Part shown: piece after piece, positions 1 through 7,903 of the stretch | Layout of the letters: every line of letters starts with the position of its first letter | How positions within the stretch are numbered: position 1 is the first letter of the stretch | From: DASWHX01 sp036397995 | GTDB lineage: Bacteria > Bacteroidota > Bacteroidia > Cytophagales > Cyclobacteriaceae | NCBI GenBank assembly: GCA_036397995.1 | Contig: DASWHX010000216.1 | Span: 1-32,356 of the forward strand | Direction of reading: 5' to 3' | Length of the DNA: 32,356 bases | Notes under the pieces: generated by a model | Database searches by the model: none | What the model was told of the DNA's origin: nothing | Seen by the model: only the letters and a program-made list of their open reading frames with translations | Program-made: the position numbers and the translations under genes

Positions 1-100
1 TACGGAAATTTAATCCGTACTTGATCCCCAATTTACGAAGACTTAATCCTGTGGATAAATATTCGGCAATGATACTTTCTTTTAATTCTATGTGATTCAT
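1..100 (-). CDS. Transposase N-terminal fragment (OrfA-like HTH), cut by the window edge
   Basis: Reverse translation from the ATG at 98-100 gives 33 codons without a stop: MNHIELKESIIAEYLSTG, then a segment containing SLRKLGIKYGL. The 'S-L-R-x-L-G-x-K-Y-G' stretch is the typical first helix-turn-helix of IS3-type OrfA and related transposases, which bind the element's terminal repeats. The frame is open to the first base of the window, so the rest of the gene is missing here. It lies wholly inside the IS end described for 1-140, which supports the call. The exact family (IS3, IS630 or another HTH-bearing transposase) cannot be fixed from 33 residues. Confidence 0.6.
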   Translation of the reverse strand, partial: MNHIELKESIIAEYLSTGLSLRKLGIKYGLNFR

Positions 101-103
101 TTT

Positions 104-123
104 GGTTGACTTTATTGTCAACC
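104..123. repeat. Perfect inverted repeat between IS end and transposase start
   Basis: GGTTGAC (104-110) and GTCAACC (117-123) are perfect 7-base inverted arms around a 6-base loop. The structure lies directly upstream of the transposase-like start codon. On the minus strand its first arm contains TTGACA, which reads like a -35 hexamer. It could be a transposase or regulator binding site, or a hairpin in the leader RNA that limits transposase translation from external transcripts. The sequence shows only the symmetry; the role is inferred. Confidence 0.55.
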
Positions 124-171
124 TATTTCAGGACGAGACAACCATTTTAAGAACCACCCTGCCCGCAAATT

Positions 172-193
172 GTCCCCCTTATTTTATGGGGAC
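172..193. other. GC-rich stem-loop between the IS end and the DUF6624-like gene
   Basis: GTCCCC (172-177) pairs perfectly with GGGGAC (188-193) around a 10-base AT-rich loop. It lies about 70 bases downstream of the leftward lipoprotein gene's stop codon, so it could form in that gene's transcript, but no clear U-tract follows on either strand, so it is not called as a terminator. The rest of 141-262 shows nothing recognisable. Confidence 0.35.
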
Positions 194-262
194 TACAGGG
201 GGTATAAGTTTTGTTCGGGAACGCTTCGGGCAAGAGAAGGATCAAGAATCAAGAGGCTTATT

Positions 263-1213
263 CTATGAAATTGAATCAGTCCCCTCAAACTCGAATAGTA
301 AGAGTCGTTTGAAGAGTTCAATTGGCATGAGTCCTAATTCTCTTCGTCTATCGTCCAATTTTTCCTCATCAGTAATTGGCATCAATACGGCTTTACGATC
401 AGCGTAATCAGGTGCAGAAAAATGAGTACCGTAAACTTGTCTTTCACCGGCATTCAATTTAACCCTATCGAAAAGATAGGCGTAATCTTCCGTGCTTAAT
501 TCTCCTTGTTCAGCGGCAAGTTTCACATTTTTCAATTGTGATGCCTGAAACTCCGGATACTTATTGGCATTTCTAATTATAGTATATATACTCATCATGC
601 CCTGTTTGCCTACCATTTTTCTGTCAGGAAAGCCGATCTCATCAATAATAATTTTCAATTTTTCAATATTGATTTTGTCAGTCCCATCAATATCTTCATC
701 ATAAATTTTATCCTTGCTAATACTGTAACCTGTTTCATTAACCAGGCTCCTGATTTCTCGCCCGCGGGCAATTTGATCATTAAAATACATTATTAACAAG
801 TCTTCTTTTATTTGGGGGAACAGGAGATCTGCGTTATTATCCATCCTGATGCAAATGTCTCCCCACTCCGGAGTATTTGGTGGCCTAAACCAACCTTCAA
901 CACACAAATTGATTTCAAAAATGCGTGGATTATTGAGAAGAACAACATACGCTTTTGGATATTGGTTTGTTTCGGCCAGGCAACGAATCCCGCTAATAAG
1001 TAAATTTGGATCAATATTGGATTTAATAGCCAACAAGCTGTCAAATTGTTTAGCGCCAAGTGCATAGTTTTTGTCCAATGATTCTGATTCCCACATTCTC
1101 CAGGCTAGTCTCCATTCCACTTCATTTTTATACAAGTTGTCCCTGCACCCTGCGAACATTATTAACAGTAAGCAACCAGTGATAGTTCTACGATAAGTAA
1201 CTTCAAACATCAT
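263..1213 (-). CDS. Predicted lipoprotein, DUF6624-like
   Basis: The 316-residue product starts with a short basic n-region, a hydrophobic core (CLLLIMFAG) and Cys23 in a lipobox-like FAGC, so it is probably an exported, lipid-anchored protein. The C-terminal half, with blocks such as DEIGFPDRKMVG, an IYTIIRNANK helix and 'GERQVYGTHF' followed by 'ADRKAVLMPI', resembles DUF6624, a family frequent in Bacteroidota with no established function. The middle part is rich in charged helices and has no catalytic motif I recognise. It is transcribed leftward, alone, towards the IS end, and divergently from the PadR gene. Two adjacent Met codons open the frame; either could be used. The family assignment is from pattern memory and is moderately secure; the function is unknown. 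Confidence 0.75.
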   Translation of the reverse strand: MMFEVTYRRTITGCLLLIMFAGCRDNLYKNEVEWRLAWRMWESESLDKNYALGAKQFDSLLAIKSNIDPNLLISGIRCLAETNQYPKAYVVLLNNPRIFEINLCVEGWFRPPNTPEWGDICIRMDNNADLLFPQIKEDLLIMYFNDQIARGREIRSLVNETGYSISKDKIYDEDIDGTDKINIEKLKIIIDEIGFPDRKMVGKQGMMSIYTIIRNANKYPEFQASQLKNVKLAAEQGELSTEDYAYLFDRVKLNAGERQVYGTHFSAPDYADRKAVLMPITDEEKLDDRRRELGLMPIELFKRLLLFEFEGTDSIS

Positions 1214-1235
1214 TCATGGAAAATTAGGTATGCTG

Positions 1236-1243
1236 CAAATGTA
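1236..1243 (-). promoter_or_regulatory. Candidate -7 element for the DUF6624-like gene
   Basis: CAAATGTA on the plus strand reads TACATTTG on the minus strand, an exact match to the Bacteroidota -7 consensus TAnnTTTG. It lies 22 bases upstream of the lipoprotein start codon. No convincing -33 TTTG is found at the expected distance, so this is a weak call. Confidence 0.35.
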
Positions 1244-1357
1244 AGAAACAAAATGGTTTGGAGTTAAAGGTAGGTGTGATGAAATGAACTTAAAACCTGA
1301 TAATTTTCCGTATAAGAAATTGGGGCTAATCGTAACCTTTTTCTCATTGGATCAGTC

Positions 1358-1382
1358 TATATATATAATTTACATATATATA
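1358..1382. promoter_or_regulatory. AT-rich dyad just upstream of padR-type gene (possible autoregulatory operator)
   Basis: Two TATATATA-type arms (1358-1367 and 1374-1382) flank a 6-base centre and end five bases before the regulator's ATG. PadR proteins commonly bind AT-rich dyads that overlap their own promoters, so this is a natural operator candidate. The low complexity makes the symmetry partly trivial, so confidence is limited. Confidence 0.35.
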
Positions 1383-1386
1383 AAAT

Positions 1387-1722
1387 ATGAAAGGAACATA
1401 TCTTGGTGAATTTGAGGAGGTTATATTACTAATTGTAGCAATTCTTAATGGCAAAGCTTACGGAAACTCCTTAAAAGAAGAATTTCAGGGACGCGCAAAC
1501 AGGTCGGTGAACCTGAGCGCAATACATGCGGCTTTATACAGGTTGGAACAAAAAGGATTTGTCAAATCTCAGTTTGGTGAACCTACCTGCGAAAGGGGAG
1601 GCAAAAGGAAGCGATTCTTTTCGGCAACCAACAAAGGCTTGTCAGCCCTTCAGGAATCAAGGGACTTGCGTAAAAATCTTTGGGCTGATGTACCGGTTAA
1701 TGCGTTAAGCAAACTTCGATGA
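1387..1722 (+). CDS. PadR family transcriptional regulator
   Basis: This 111-residue protein has the winged-helix arrangement of PadR: an N-terminal helix (LGEFEEVILLIVAIL), 'NGKAYGNSLKEEF', then 'SVNLSAIHAALYRLEQKGFVKS' as the recognition helix and a wing with GGKRKRFFSATNKG. PadR proteins are dimeric repressors that often control a neighbouring transporter. The stop codon overlaps the ATG of the following permease gene (ATGA at 1719-1722), so the two are translationally coupled. In Bacteroidota short PadR proteins frequently pair with 'permease prefix domain' ABC permeases, as here. The ligand and the targets beyond its own operon are unknown. Family identification is secure. Confidence 0.93.
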   Translation: MKGTYLGEFEEVILLIVAILNGKAYGNSLKEEFQGRANRSVNLSAIHAALYRLEQKGFVKSQFGEPTCERGGKRKRFFSATNKGLSALQESRDLRKNLWADVPVNALSKLR

Positions 1723-4379
1723 ATAAGCCTCCGAAAATTGCAACCTGGTTTCTACGGTTATTCTGTGATCCCGCATTTGTAGAAATGATTGAGGGAGATT
1801 TGTATGAGGAATTTCAAACTCGCTTAACCTCTCGTGGAAAGAAGAATGCAACTCTCTATTATTGGTGGAGTGTTATTCGTTCTTTCCGGCCTTACCTTTT
1901 AAAAAGAAATTCAAATCCATATAAATACACTGAAATTATGCTGCTTCACAACTACTTCAAGATAGCCTACAGAAATCTGATCAAACAGAAACTGTATACT
2001 TCAATTAATGTAATTGGATTGACTGCGGGAATGGCTTCCAGCTTGTTAATTCTTTTGTTTGTAAAATCTGAGCTCACCTTTGATCAACATCATGAAAGGG
2101 CGGAGGATGTCTTTCGCGTTTCCACAAATGGAGAATCTAATGGAGAAACAATGAATATGCAAACCAGTCCTTTGGGATTGGCTTTCAAAATGAAATCTGA
2201 ATTTCCGGAAGTTGAGGAAATTGCTCGTTTGTCCAGCTTTGTGGGGGTTGAGAAAAATTTGGTTTCTTATGAGGAAACAAAATTTTTTCAGGATGAAGGC
2301 TACCTGGCAGATTCCGCATTTTTCAAAATTTTGAAATATGATTTTGCAGAGGGAAATCCCGCCACCTGCCTTAACAATTCCGGAAACATAGTAATCTCCC
2401 GGTCGCTTGCTGAAAAAATTGCCGGGAATGAACCTGCATTGGGAAAAATCATCAGCATCGAAAACTCTTTTGGTAAAGTGGATTATGAAATTACCGGTGT
2501 TTTTAAAGAGCCGGTTAAAAATACCCATCTTAAAATTTCCTTTGTAACGAGCATGAACAATCCTGGCATTGGAGAATATATTTTCAGAAGTAATGAATTG
2601 CTCGGAAATAACTTCGTGTATTCGTACCTGCGTTTAAATCAAAATGCTTCTCCGCAGCAATTGGTATCAAAGTTTCCTGCTTTTTTAGATAAGTATGTGG
2701 GTGAAGACATGGAAAAGACCGGATTTCGAAAATCCCATGACCTGATTAATGTGGCAGACATTCATTTGAAAGCAAAAGGACTGGGCTTTCAAAATGAAGG
2801 TGATTTGAAGACTATATACATCTTAAGCACCATTGCAGGGATAATTCTGCTAATTGCGTGTATTAACTTTATGAATATGGCCACTGCTCAGTCCGGGCAC
2901 AGAAGCAGGGAAATTGGAGTGAGAAAAGTTTTTGGGGCGCAACGAATTTCCCTGGCCAATCAATTTCTTACAGAGTCAGTTCTTATCACATTGATTAGCT
3001 TAATTGTGAGCATTGGAATAGTATATTTACTGCTCCCGTCTTTTAACCAGATAACAGGGCAGAGAATTACCCTTGATTTGCTTGAACCAGCACAACTGCT
3101 GATTGCAGTGGCAATCGGCTTTATCACGGGATTTATTGCCGGATCTTACCCCGCATTTCATTTATCAGGAATATCGATAAACAGAATCTTTAAAAATAAG
3201 AGTAACAAATCAGGCTTAGGAATGGTGAGAAAAGGCCTGGTAATTTTTCAGTTTTTGATATCAATCAGTTTGATTGTTGGGGTGATAACCATCAATCAAC
3301 AGCTGAATTTTGTGCAGTCAAGATCGCTGGGTTTCCAAAAGGAAAACCAAATTGCAATTCCCTTACGCTCGCCTGAGGTTGGACGACAATACAAAATTCT
3401 GGAGAATGAATTTTCAAAACTTCCTGGAATAGTAAACATTGGTGCCGGCCACGCTTATCCCGGAAAATTCGTTTTCAATGATAATTCCTATTACAAGGAT
3501 GGAAGTTCAATGGATGAGGCGGTAAATATCCGCACAAATTATGTGGATTTCAAGTTCATGAATACTCTGGGTGTAGAAGTTGTAAATGGTCGGGAATTTT
3601 CAGAAGATTTCCCCGCGGATGTTAACACAGCGGTAGTCTTAAATGAAGCGGCCGTACGCAATTTGGGCTATGAATTGGATGATGTTGTTGGAAGGAACAT
3701 ACATTCCATGTTCCCTATTAATGGAAGGGATACTATTATAACATACAAAGTTTCAGGTGTCGTAAAAGATTTTAATTTTCAATCTCTTTATGAAGACATT
3801 ATTCCATATATGTTTACGATGTCAAATCCTGATACTTTTCAACCCAGGTATTTGCTGGTTTCTGTAAACACAAATAATTATCAAAACTTGTTTGCAGAAA
3901 TGAAAACTACCTGGGATAGACAGGCCGGTGGGATACCATTTGAATATACCTTTATGGATGATGATCTGAATTCTCAGTATAAGTCCGATGAAAGTCTCTC
4001 ATTTATCGTGAAAGTATTTACAACAGTCGCCATCATTATTTCAGCACTCGGTTTGTTCGCTCTCTCGTCATTTACTGCGGAAAGCAGACTGAAAGAAATG
4101 GGGGTGCGAAAAGTAATGGGAGCATCCGGGAAGGATATCTTTTTGATCATGTCAGGAAATTTTTCAATTCTCATCCTGATCTCTTTTGTACTCAGCATCC
4201 CGCCAGGCTGGTACTTCATCAGAACCTGGCTCAATTCCTTTGCCTTCCGTATTGATATAAACCCCTGGATATTCCTATTGGCAGGCGCTGTAACTTTCGC
4301 TTTTGCCATTCTGGTGGTCAGCTATCAATGCCTCAAAGTTTCATTGGTGAATCCGGTTAATGTGCTTAAAGACGAGTAA
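1719..4379 (+). CDS. MacB/FtsX-type ABC permease with N-terminal permease-prefix domain
   Basis: The 886-residue protein begins with a cytoplasmic prefix (about residues 1-65, including FVEMIEGDLYEEFQ) of the type found on PadR-linked permeases. A MacB-like unit follows: a first membrane helix near 95-117, a periplasmic core domain, and a three-helix FtsX block from about 365 containing REIGVRKVFGAQR (397-409). The unit then repeats, with a helix near 502, a second periplasmic domain, and a C-terminal FtsX block with KEMGVRKVMGAS near 792. Two fused half-permeases is the usual form in Bacteroidota. The family moves substrates or force across the envelope, often antimicrobial peptides or lipoproteins. 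No ATPase gene is adjacent, so the nucleotide-binding partner must be encoded elsewhere. The overlapping PadR gene suggests ligand-inducible expression. The substrate cannot be told. Confidence 0.92.
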   Translation: MNKPPKIATWFLRLFCDPAFVEMIEGDLYEEFQTRLTSRGKKNATLYYWWSVIRSFRPYLLKRNSNPYKYTEIMLLHNYFKIAYRNLIKQKLYTSINVIGLTAGMASSLLILLFVKSELTFDQHHERAEDVFRVSTNGESNGETMNMQTSPLGLAFKMKSEFPEVEEIARLSSFVGVEKNLVSYEETKFFQDEGYLADSAFFKILKYDFAEGNPATCLNNSGNIVISRSLAEKIAGNEPALGKIISIENSFGKVDYEITGVFKEPVKNTHLKISFVTSMNNPGIGEYIFRSNELLGNNFVYSYLRLNQNASPQQLVSKFPAFLDKYVGEDMEKTGFRKSHDLINVADIHLKAKGLGFQNEGDLKTIYILSTIAGIILLIACINFMNMATAQSGHRSREIGVRKVFGAQRISLANQFLTESVLITLISLIVSIGIVYLLLPSFNQITGQRITLDLLEPAQLLIAVAIGFITGFIAGSYPAFHLSGISINRIFKNKSNKSGLGMVRKGLVIFQFLISISLIVGVITINQQLNFVQSRSLGFQKENQIAIPLRSPEVGRQYKILENEFSKLPGIVNIGAGHAYPGKFVFNDNSYYKDGSSMDEAVNIRTNYVDFKFMNTLGVEVVNGREFSEDFPADVNTAVVLNEAAVRNLGYELDDVVGRNIHSMFPINGRDTIITYKVSGVVKDFNFQSLYEDIIPYMFTMSNPDTFQPRYLLVSVNTNNYQNLFAEMKTTWDRQAGGIPFEYTFMDDDLNSQYKSDESLSFIVKVFTTVAIIISALGLFALSSFTAESRLKEMGVRKVMGASGKDIFLIMSGNFSILILISFVLSIPPGWYFIRTWLNSFAFRIDINPWIFLLAGAVTFAFAILVVSYQCLKVSLVNPVNVLKDE

Positions 4380-4404
4380 CAGGTATCAGGGAATCTCAGG
4401 CAAA

Positions 4405-4429
4405 GATCATCAGTAAGTGATCATTTTTT
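4405..4429 (+). terminator. Weak candidate terminator after the permease gene
   Basis: GATCA (4405-4409) and TGATC (4418-4422) can pair around an 8-base loop, followed one base later by six T residues. It lies 26 bases after the permease stop codon and before the next gene. The stem is short and AT-rich, so the call is tentative. Confidence 0.4.
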
Positions 4430-4495
4430 ATTACGATTTGTATTTGACTTGATAGTTCACCATTTGTTGCCTTACTTGTGCTTCAAACAAATCGT

Positions 4496-7400
4496 ATGCG
4501 CAAACTAATCATTATTATTTCCTTGATTATTCTGGCGACACTGCTTTATCGGTGGTTTTTTAGAAGGCCACAATCTTGTAATGTTTTAGTTTTTTCGAAA
4601 ACCGCGGAATTCCGGCATGAGTCTATTGAAGAGGGTAAGCTTGCTATCATGAAGCTGGGTAAAGAAAACGGATTCGAAGTGGATACGACAGAAGATGCTG
4701 CCATTTTCAAGGAAAGAAACCTGCGCAATTATAAAGTGATAATCTTTCTATCTACAACAGGGGATGTCCTTAATGAATCTCAGCAATTAGAATTAACACG
4801 CTTTATTCAGGCGGGTGGCTCGTTTGTGGGTATTCACGCCGCGGTGGATACAGAATATGACTGGCCTTGGTACAATCAACTTGTTGGTGCTTATTTTGAA
4901 AGTCATCCTCAAATTCAAAAGGCAACGGTAAAAGTGGTGAATCCACAGCATCCTGCAACAGAAAGGTTACCGACAGAATGGGAGCGGGTTGATGAGTGGT
5001 ACAATTTGAAAGATATCCAGCCCTACATTAATGTGTTAATTAATCTGGAAGAATCCTCTTATGAGGGCGGGAAAAATGGTGAGAACCATCCTATCTCCTG
5101 GTTCCATGAGTTTGATGGAGGCCGGGTTTTTTATAGTGGGTTCGGTCACACCTCCGAAACTTTTCAAGAGCCTGAATTTCTGAATCATCTTCTGGGTGGA
5201 ATTCAATACGCTGCCGGCGATGGTTCTCCGGTTAATTATGATAATGTAACTGTAACTCCGGATGCCAGAAGGTTTGCGAAAACGGTTATGGAATCAGGAT
5301 TGAATGAACCTATGGAACTGGAAGTTCTCAAGGATGGCAGAGTACTTTATATTGAAAGAAGGGGCGGGATTAGAATGTTTTTTCCTCAGGAGAATAAAGC
5401 GAAAACAATAGGCAGACTTGAAGTATTTTCAGAGCAGGAGGATGGCTTGTTGGGATTAGCCAAATCTCCGGACTTTGAATCAACAGGATGGATCTATTTA
5501 TTCTATTCTCCGGCGATTGATGATCATGTCCAGTATGTTTCACGGTTCACAATTATAGATGATACCGTAGATCTATCCTCGGAAAAAATAATTCTCAAAA
5601 TACCTAATCAAAGGGATGAATGTTGCCACTCAGGAGGCGGCCTGGAATTTGATAGTAAAGGCAATTTATACATTACAGTCGGCGACAATACAAATCCATT
5701 TGCATCGGATGGTTACGCACCCATTGACGAGCGGGAGGGACGCAGCGCGTGGGATGCCCAGAAATCATCAGCGAACAGCATGGATCTGCGTGGGAAAATT
5801 CTGCGAATAAAACCGGAGGCGGATGGCACTTATTCTATACCAGACGGAAATCTGTTTCCTAAAGACGACATTAATAGCAGGCCAGAAATTTATATAATGG
5901 GAAACCGTAATCCTTTCCGACTTTCGGTTGATAACAAAACCGGATTTATCTATTGGGGTGAAGTAGGTCCGGATGCCGCTAAAGACAGCACAGATCGGGG
6001 ACCGAAAGGTTATGATGAGGTGAACCAGGCCCGTAGCGCAGGTTTTTTTGGCTGGCCATATTTTGTTGCGGATAACAAAGCGTATAATGATTATGATTTC
6101 ACGAAAAACCTTTCCGGAAGAAAATTTGATGCGCGTAACCCGATAAACAATTCACCCAACAATTCAGGACTTGGTAAATTGCCATCCGCCCAGCCTGCTT
6201 TTATTTACTACCCATATGATGCATCGGAAGAATTCCCGCTGACCGGAACGGGTGGGAGGAATGCAATGGCAGGACAAGTATATTATTTTGAAGACTACAA
6301 AAATTTTGCAAATGCATTTCCTGAATATTATGATGGTAAACTATTCATCTATGACTGGATGCGTGGGTGGATCAATGTTGTAACTATGGATGATCCGGGT
6401 AATTATACGAAAATGGAAGGTTTTCTTCCGGAAGAAAAGTGGATTCACCCCATTGATATGGTTTTCTCGGAAAAAGGAGAATTATATATTATTGAATACG
6501 GCTCCATTTGGTATGTAGGCAACGCGGATGCCCGGTTGTCGAAGATCAGTTTTATCTCAGGAAACAGGGCCCCTGTTGCCTCCATTACCACTGATAAAAT
6601 AGCCGGTGCTGTGCCATTAGAGGTTCTCGTTTCAGCGCGGAACAGCGTAGATTATGATGGCGATGATCTCACTTACCACTGGAAGTTGGATGGTAAGTTA
6701 GTTCCGGGAATTAGCGGTGATGAGAACTTAACCATTTCTGAAAACGGAATACACGAAGTTGAACTAACGGTTACAGATTCAGAAGGTAATGTAAGTAAAA
6801 ATAGCTTAGATATATATGCGGGAAATACGCCTCCTGAAATTGCGTTGGAAATTGCGCAGAATGAGACATTTTTCAGGGGTGGAGATTTGAAATACTCCAT
6901 TAATCTGACAGATGAGGAAGATTCCCAAAATAATAAAATAGATCTGTCAAGATTGGTAATTGCCGGCACCTTTCTGCCTTCAGGTTTTGAGCTTAAAAAT
7001 ACTTTATCTTTCCAGGATTACCTGAATAACAACCCGGCCTACCTGGGGAAAATTCTAATTGAAAATTCAGATTGTCAGGCTTGCCACCAGGAAAGACAAA
7101 GTTCGGTTGGACCATCTTATCTGGAGATCAGCAACCGGTATGAAAATAATGAGCTAAACAGTAAATCTTTATCTGGAAAAATAGTGAATGGCAGCGTGGG
7201 AGTTTGGGGTACGAGACCTATGATTGCTCACCACCAACTTAATGAAACAGAAACAAAATTGATGGTGGAGTATATTCTGAATCTGGATAAACCGGTAAAG
7301 CAATCTGAAACACAATTGTCCGGAATTTTTGAACTTAAAGAGCAAAGTGAAAAAGGTATATATGTGATCTCTGCTTCATACACGGACCAGGGTGCAAACG

Positions 7401-7861
7401 GAATACAACCTTTGACAACTCGTGATTATATGATTTTGAGGAATCCGGTTCTGGAAGCGGAAGATTTTGATTTCTCTAACCAGATCATGACTTATTCTGC
7501 CAAAGCAGGCGAAGTTCCAATCCTCGATCGCGACATTACAGTTACTGTTGGCTACTCTGGAAAATATTTTGGCTACAGTGAAATAGACTTTACCGGAATT
7601 ACATCAATCGATGCCGATATTGGCCTGGCGGCAATCTATACCAGTGGCGGCGTAATTGAAGTGCGATTAGATTCCCCTGCCGGTGACCTTTTGGGAATGT
7701 ATAAGCTTAATCAAGGTGTAATGGAAATGAGTGAAAAAGTTTATACTATCCCGATACAACCACTTTCCGGATTTCATAACGTTTATTTCTTGTTCAAATC
7801 TATTGATGGAAGTACAAGTCAACCTGTAGCGGTTGTAAATTGGGTGCGTTTTAATGAGTAA
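4496..7861 (+). CDS. ThuA - glucose/sorbosone dehydrogenase - PKD - cytochrome c - CBM6-like fusion protein
   Basis: This protein (1121 residues from the ATG chosen here) has an N-terminal membrane helix (MRKLIIIISLIILATLLY) and at least five modules. A ThuA domain (about 34-245: VLVFSKTAEFRHESI, GGSFVGIHAAVD) is of the glutamine-amidotransferase-like fold linked to sugar metabolism. A glucose/sorbosone dehydrogenase beta-propeller follows (about 265-685; GGGLEFDSKGNLYITVGD, EIYIMGNRNPFRL). Then come a PKD domain (about 690-780), a mono-heme cytochrome c with CQACH at 860-864 and a likely axial Met909, and a C-terminal CBM6-like domain (about 980-1121, starting near VLEAEDFDF). The architecture suggests periplasmic or surface oxidation of a sugar, with electrons passed from a PQQ-type propeller to the built-in heme. 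An in-frame GTG at 4478 would add six residues, but the ATG begins a natural signal-anchor. No specific substrate is evident. Confidence 0.9.
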   Translation: MRKLIIIISLIILATLLYRWFFRRPQSCNVLVFSKTAEFRHESIEEGKLAIMKLGKENGFEVDTTEDAAIFKERNLRNYKVIIFLSTTGDVLNESQQLELTRFIQAGGSFVGIHAAVDTEYDWPWYNQLVGAYFESHPQIQKATVKVVNPQHPATERLPTEWERVDEWYNLKDIQPYINVLINLEESSYEGGKNGENHPISWFHEFDGGRVFYSGFGHTSETFQEPEFLNHLLGGIQYAAGDGSPVNYDNVTVTPDARRFAKTVMESGLNEPMELEVLKDGRVLYIERRGGIRMFFPQENKAKTIGRLEVFSEQEDGLLGLAKSPDFESTGWIYLFYSPAIDDHVQYVSRFTIIDDTVDLSSEKIILKIPNQRDECCHSGGGLEFDSKGNLYITVGDNTNPFASDGYAPIDEREGRSAWDAQKSSANSMDLRGKILRIKPEADGTYSIPDGNLFPKDDINSRPEIYIMGNRNPFRLSVDNKTGFIYWGEVGPDAAKDSTDRGPKGYDEVNQARSAGFFGWPYFVADNKAYNDYDFTKNLSGRKFDARNPINNSPNNSGLGKLPSAQPAFIYYPYDASEEFPLTGTGGRNAMAGQVYYFEDYKNFANAFPEYYDGKLFIYDWMRGWINVVTMDDPGNYTKMEGFLPEEKWIHPIDMVFSEKGELYIIEYGSIWYVGNADARLSKISFISGNRAPVASITTDKIAGAVPLEVLVSARNSVDYDGDDLTYHWKLDGKLVPGISGDENLTISENGIHEVELTVTDSEGNVSKNSLDIYAGNTPPEIALEIAQNETFFRGGDLKYSINLTDEEDSQNNKIDLSRLVIAGTFLPSGFELKNTLSFQDYLNNNPAYLGKILIENSDCQACHQERQSSVGPSYLEISNRYENNELNSKSLSGKIVNGSVGVWGTRPMIAHHQLNETETKLMVEYILNLDKPVKQSETQLSGIFELKEQSEKGIYVISASYTDQGANGIQPLTTRDYMILRNPVLEAEDFDFSNQIMTYSAKAGEVPILDRDITVTVGYSGKYFGYSEIDFTGITSIDADIGLAAIYTSGGVIEVRLDSPAGDLLGMYKLNQGVMEMSEKVYTIPIQPLSGFHNVYFLFKSIDGSTSQPVAVVNWVRFNE

Positions 7862-7882
7862 TTGCTCAGAAATCCGATGGGA

Positions 7883-7902
7883 AGAGACAGTCTCTATTTT
7901 TT
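7883..7902 (+). terminator. Intrinsic terminator between convergent genes
   Basis: AGAGA (7883-7887), loop CAG, TCTCT (7891-7895), then A and six T residues. The hairpin starts 21 bases after the fusion gene's stop and ends just before the stop codon of the leftward symporter gene, so it fits as the rightward terminator of the fusion gene. The stem is short (5 bp). Confidence 0.55.
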
Positions 7903-7903
7903 A

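Larger units (their letters stand above)
1..140 (-). mobile_element. Right-hand end of a partial insertion sequence (IS3-like)
   Basis: Read on the minus strand from position 140, the sequence begins TGTCTCGTCCTGAAATAGG, runs into TTGACA, and 40 bases in reaches the start codon of a short helix-turn-helix reading frame that continues out of the window. A TG-initiated end directly preceding a transposase-type gene is the usual layout of the upstream end of IS3-group elements, and this terminal sequence resembles ends I know from Bacteroidota elements. The outer boundary is inferred as about position 140, between two unrelated sequence contexts. The other end and the target-site duplication are outside the window, so family and boundary are not proven. 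Confidence 0.6.

Noticed and set aside
1358..1382. TATA-rich tract as a phase-variable microsatellite
   Set aside because: The tract is short and interrupted; an operator or promoter role is more likely than slippage-based switching.
2046..2528. 160-codon minus-strand frame within the permease gene
   Set aside because: Opposite strand of a well-supported gene; composition typical of a shadow frame.
4478..4495. GTG start giving a six-residue longer ThuA/GSDH fusion protein
   Set aside because: The ATG at 4496 opens directly into a signal-anchor sequence; the extra residues add nothing recognisable.
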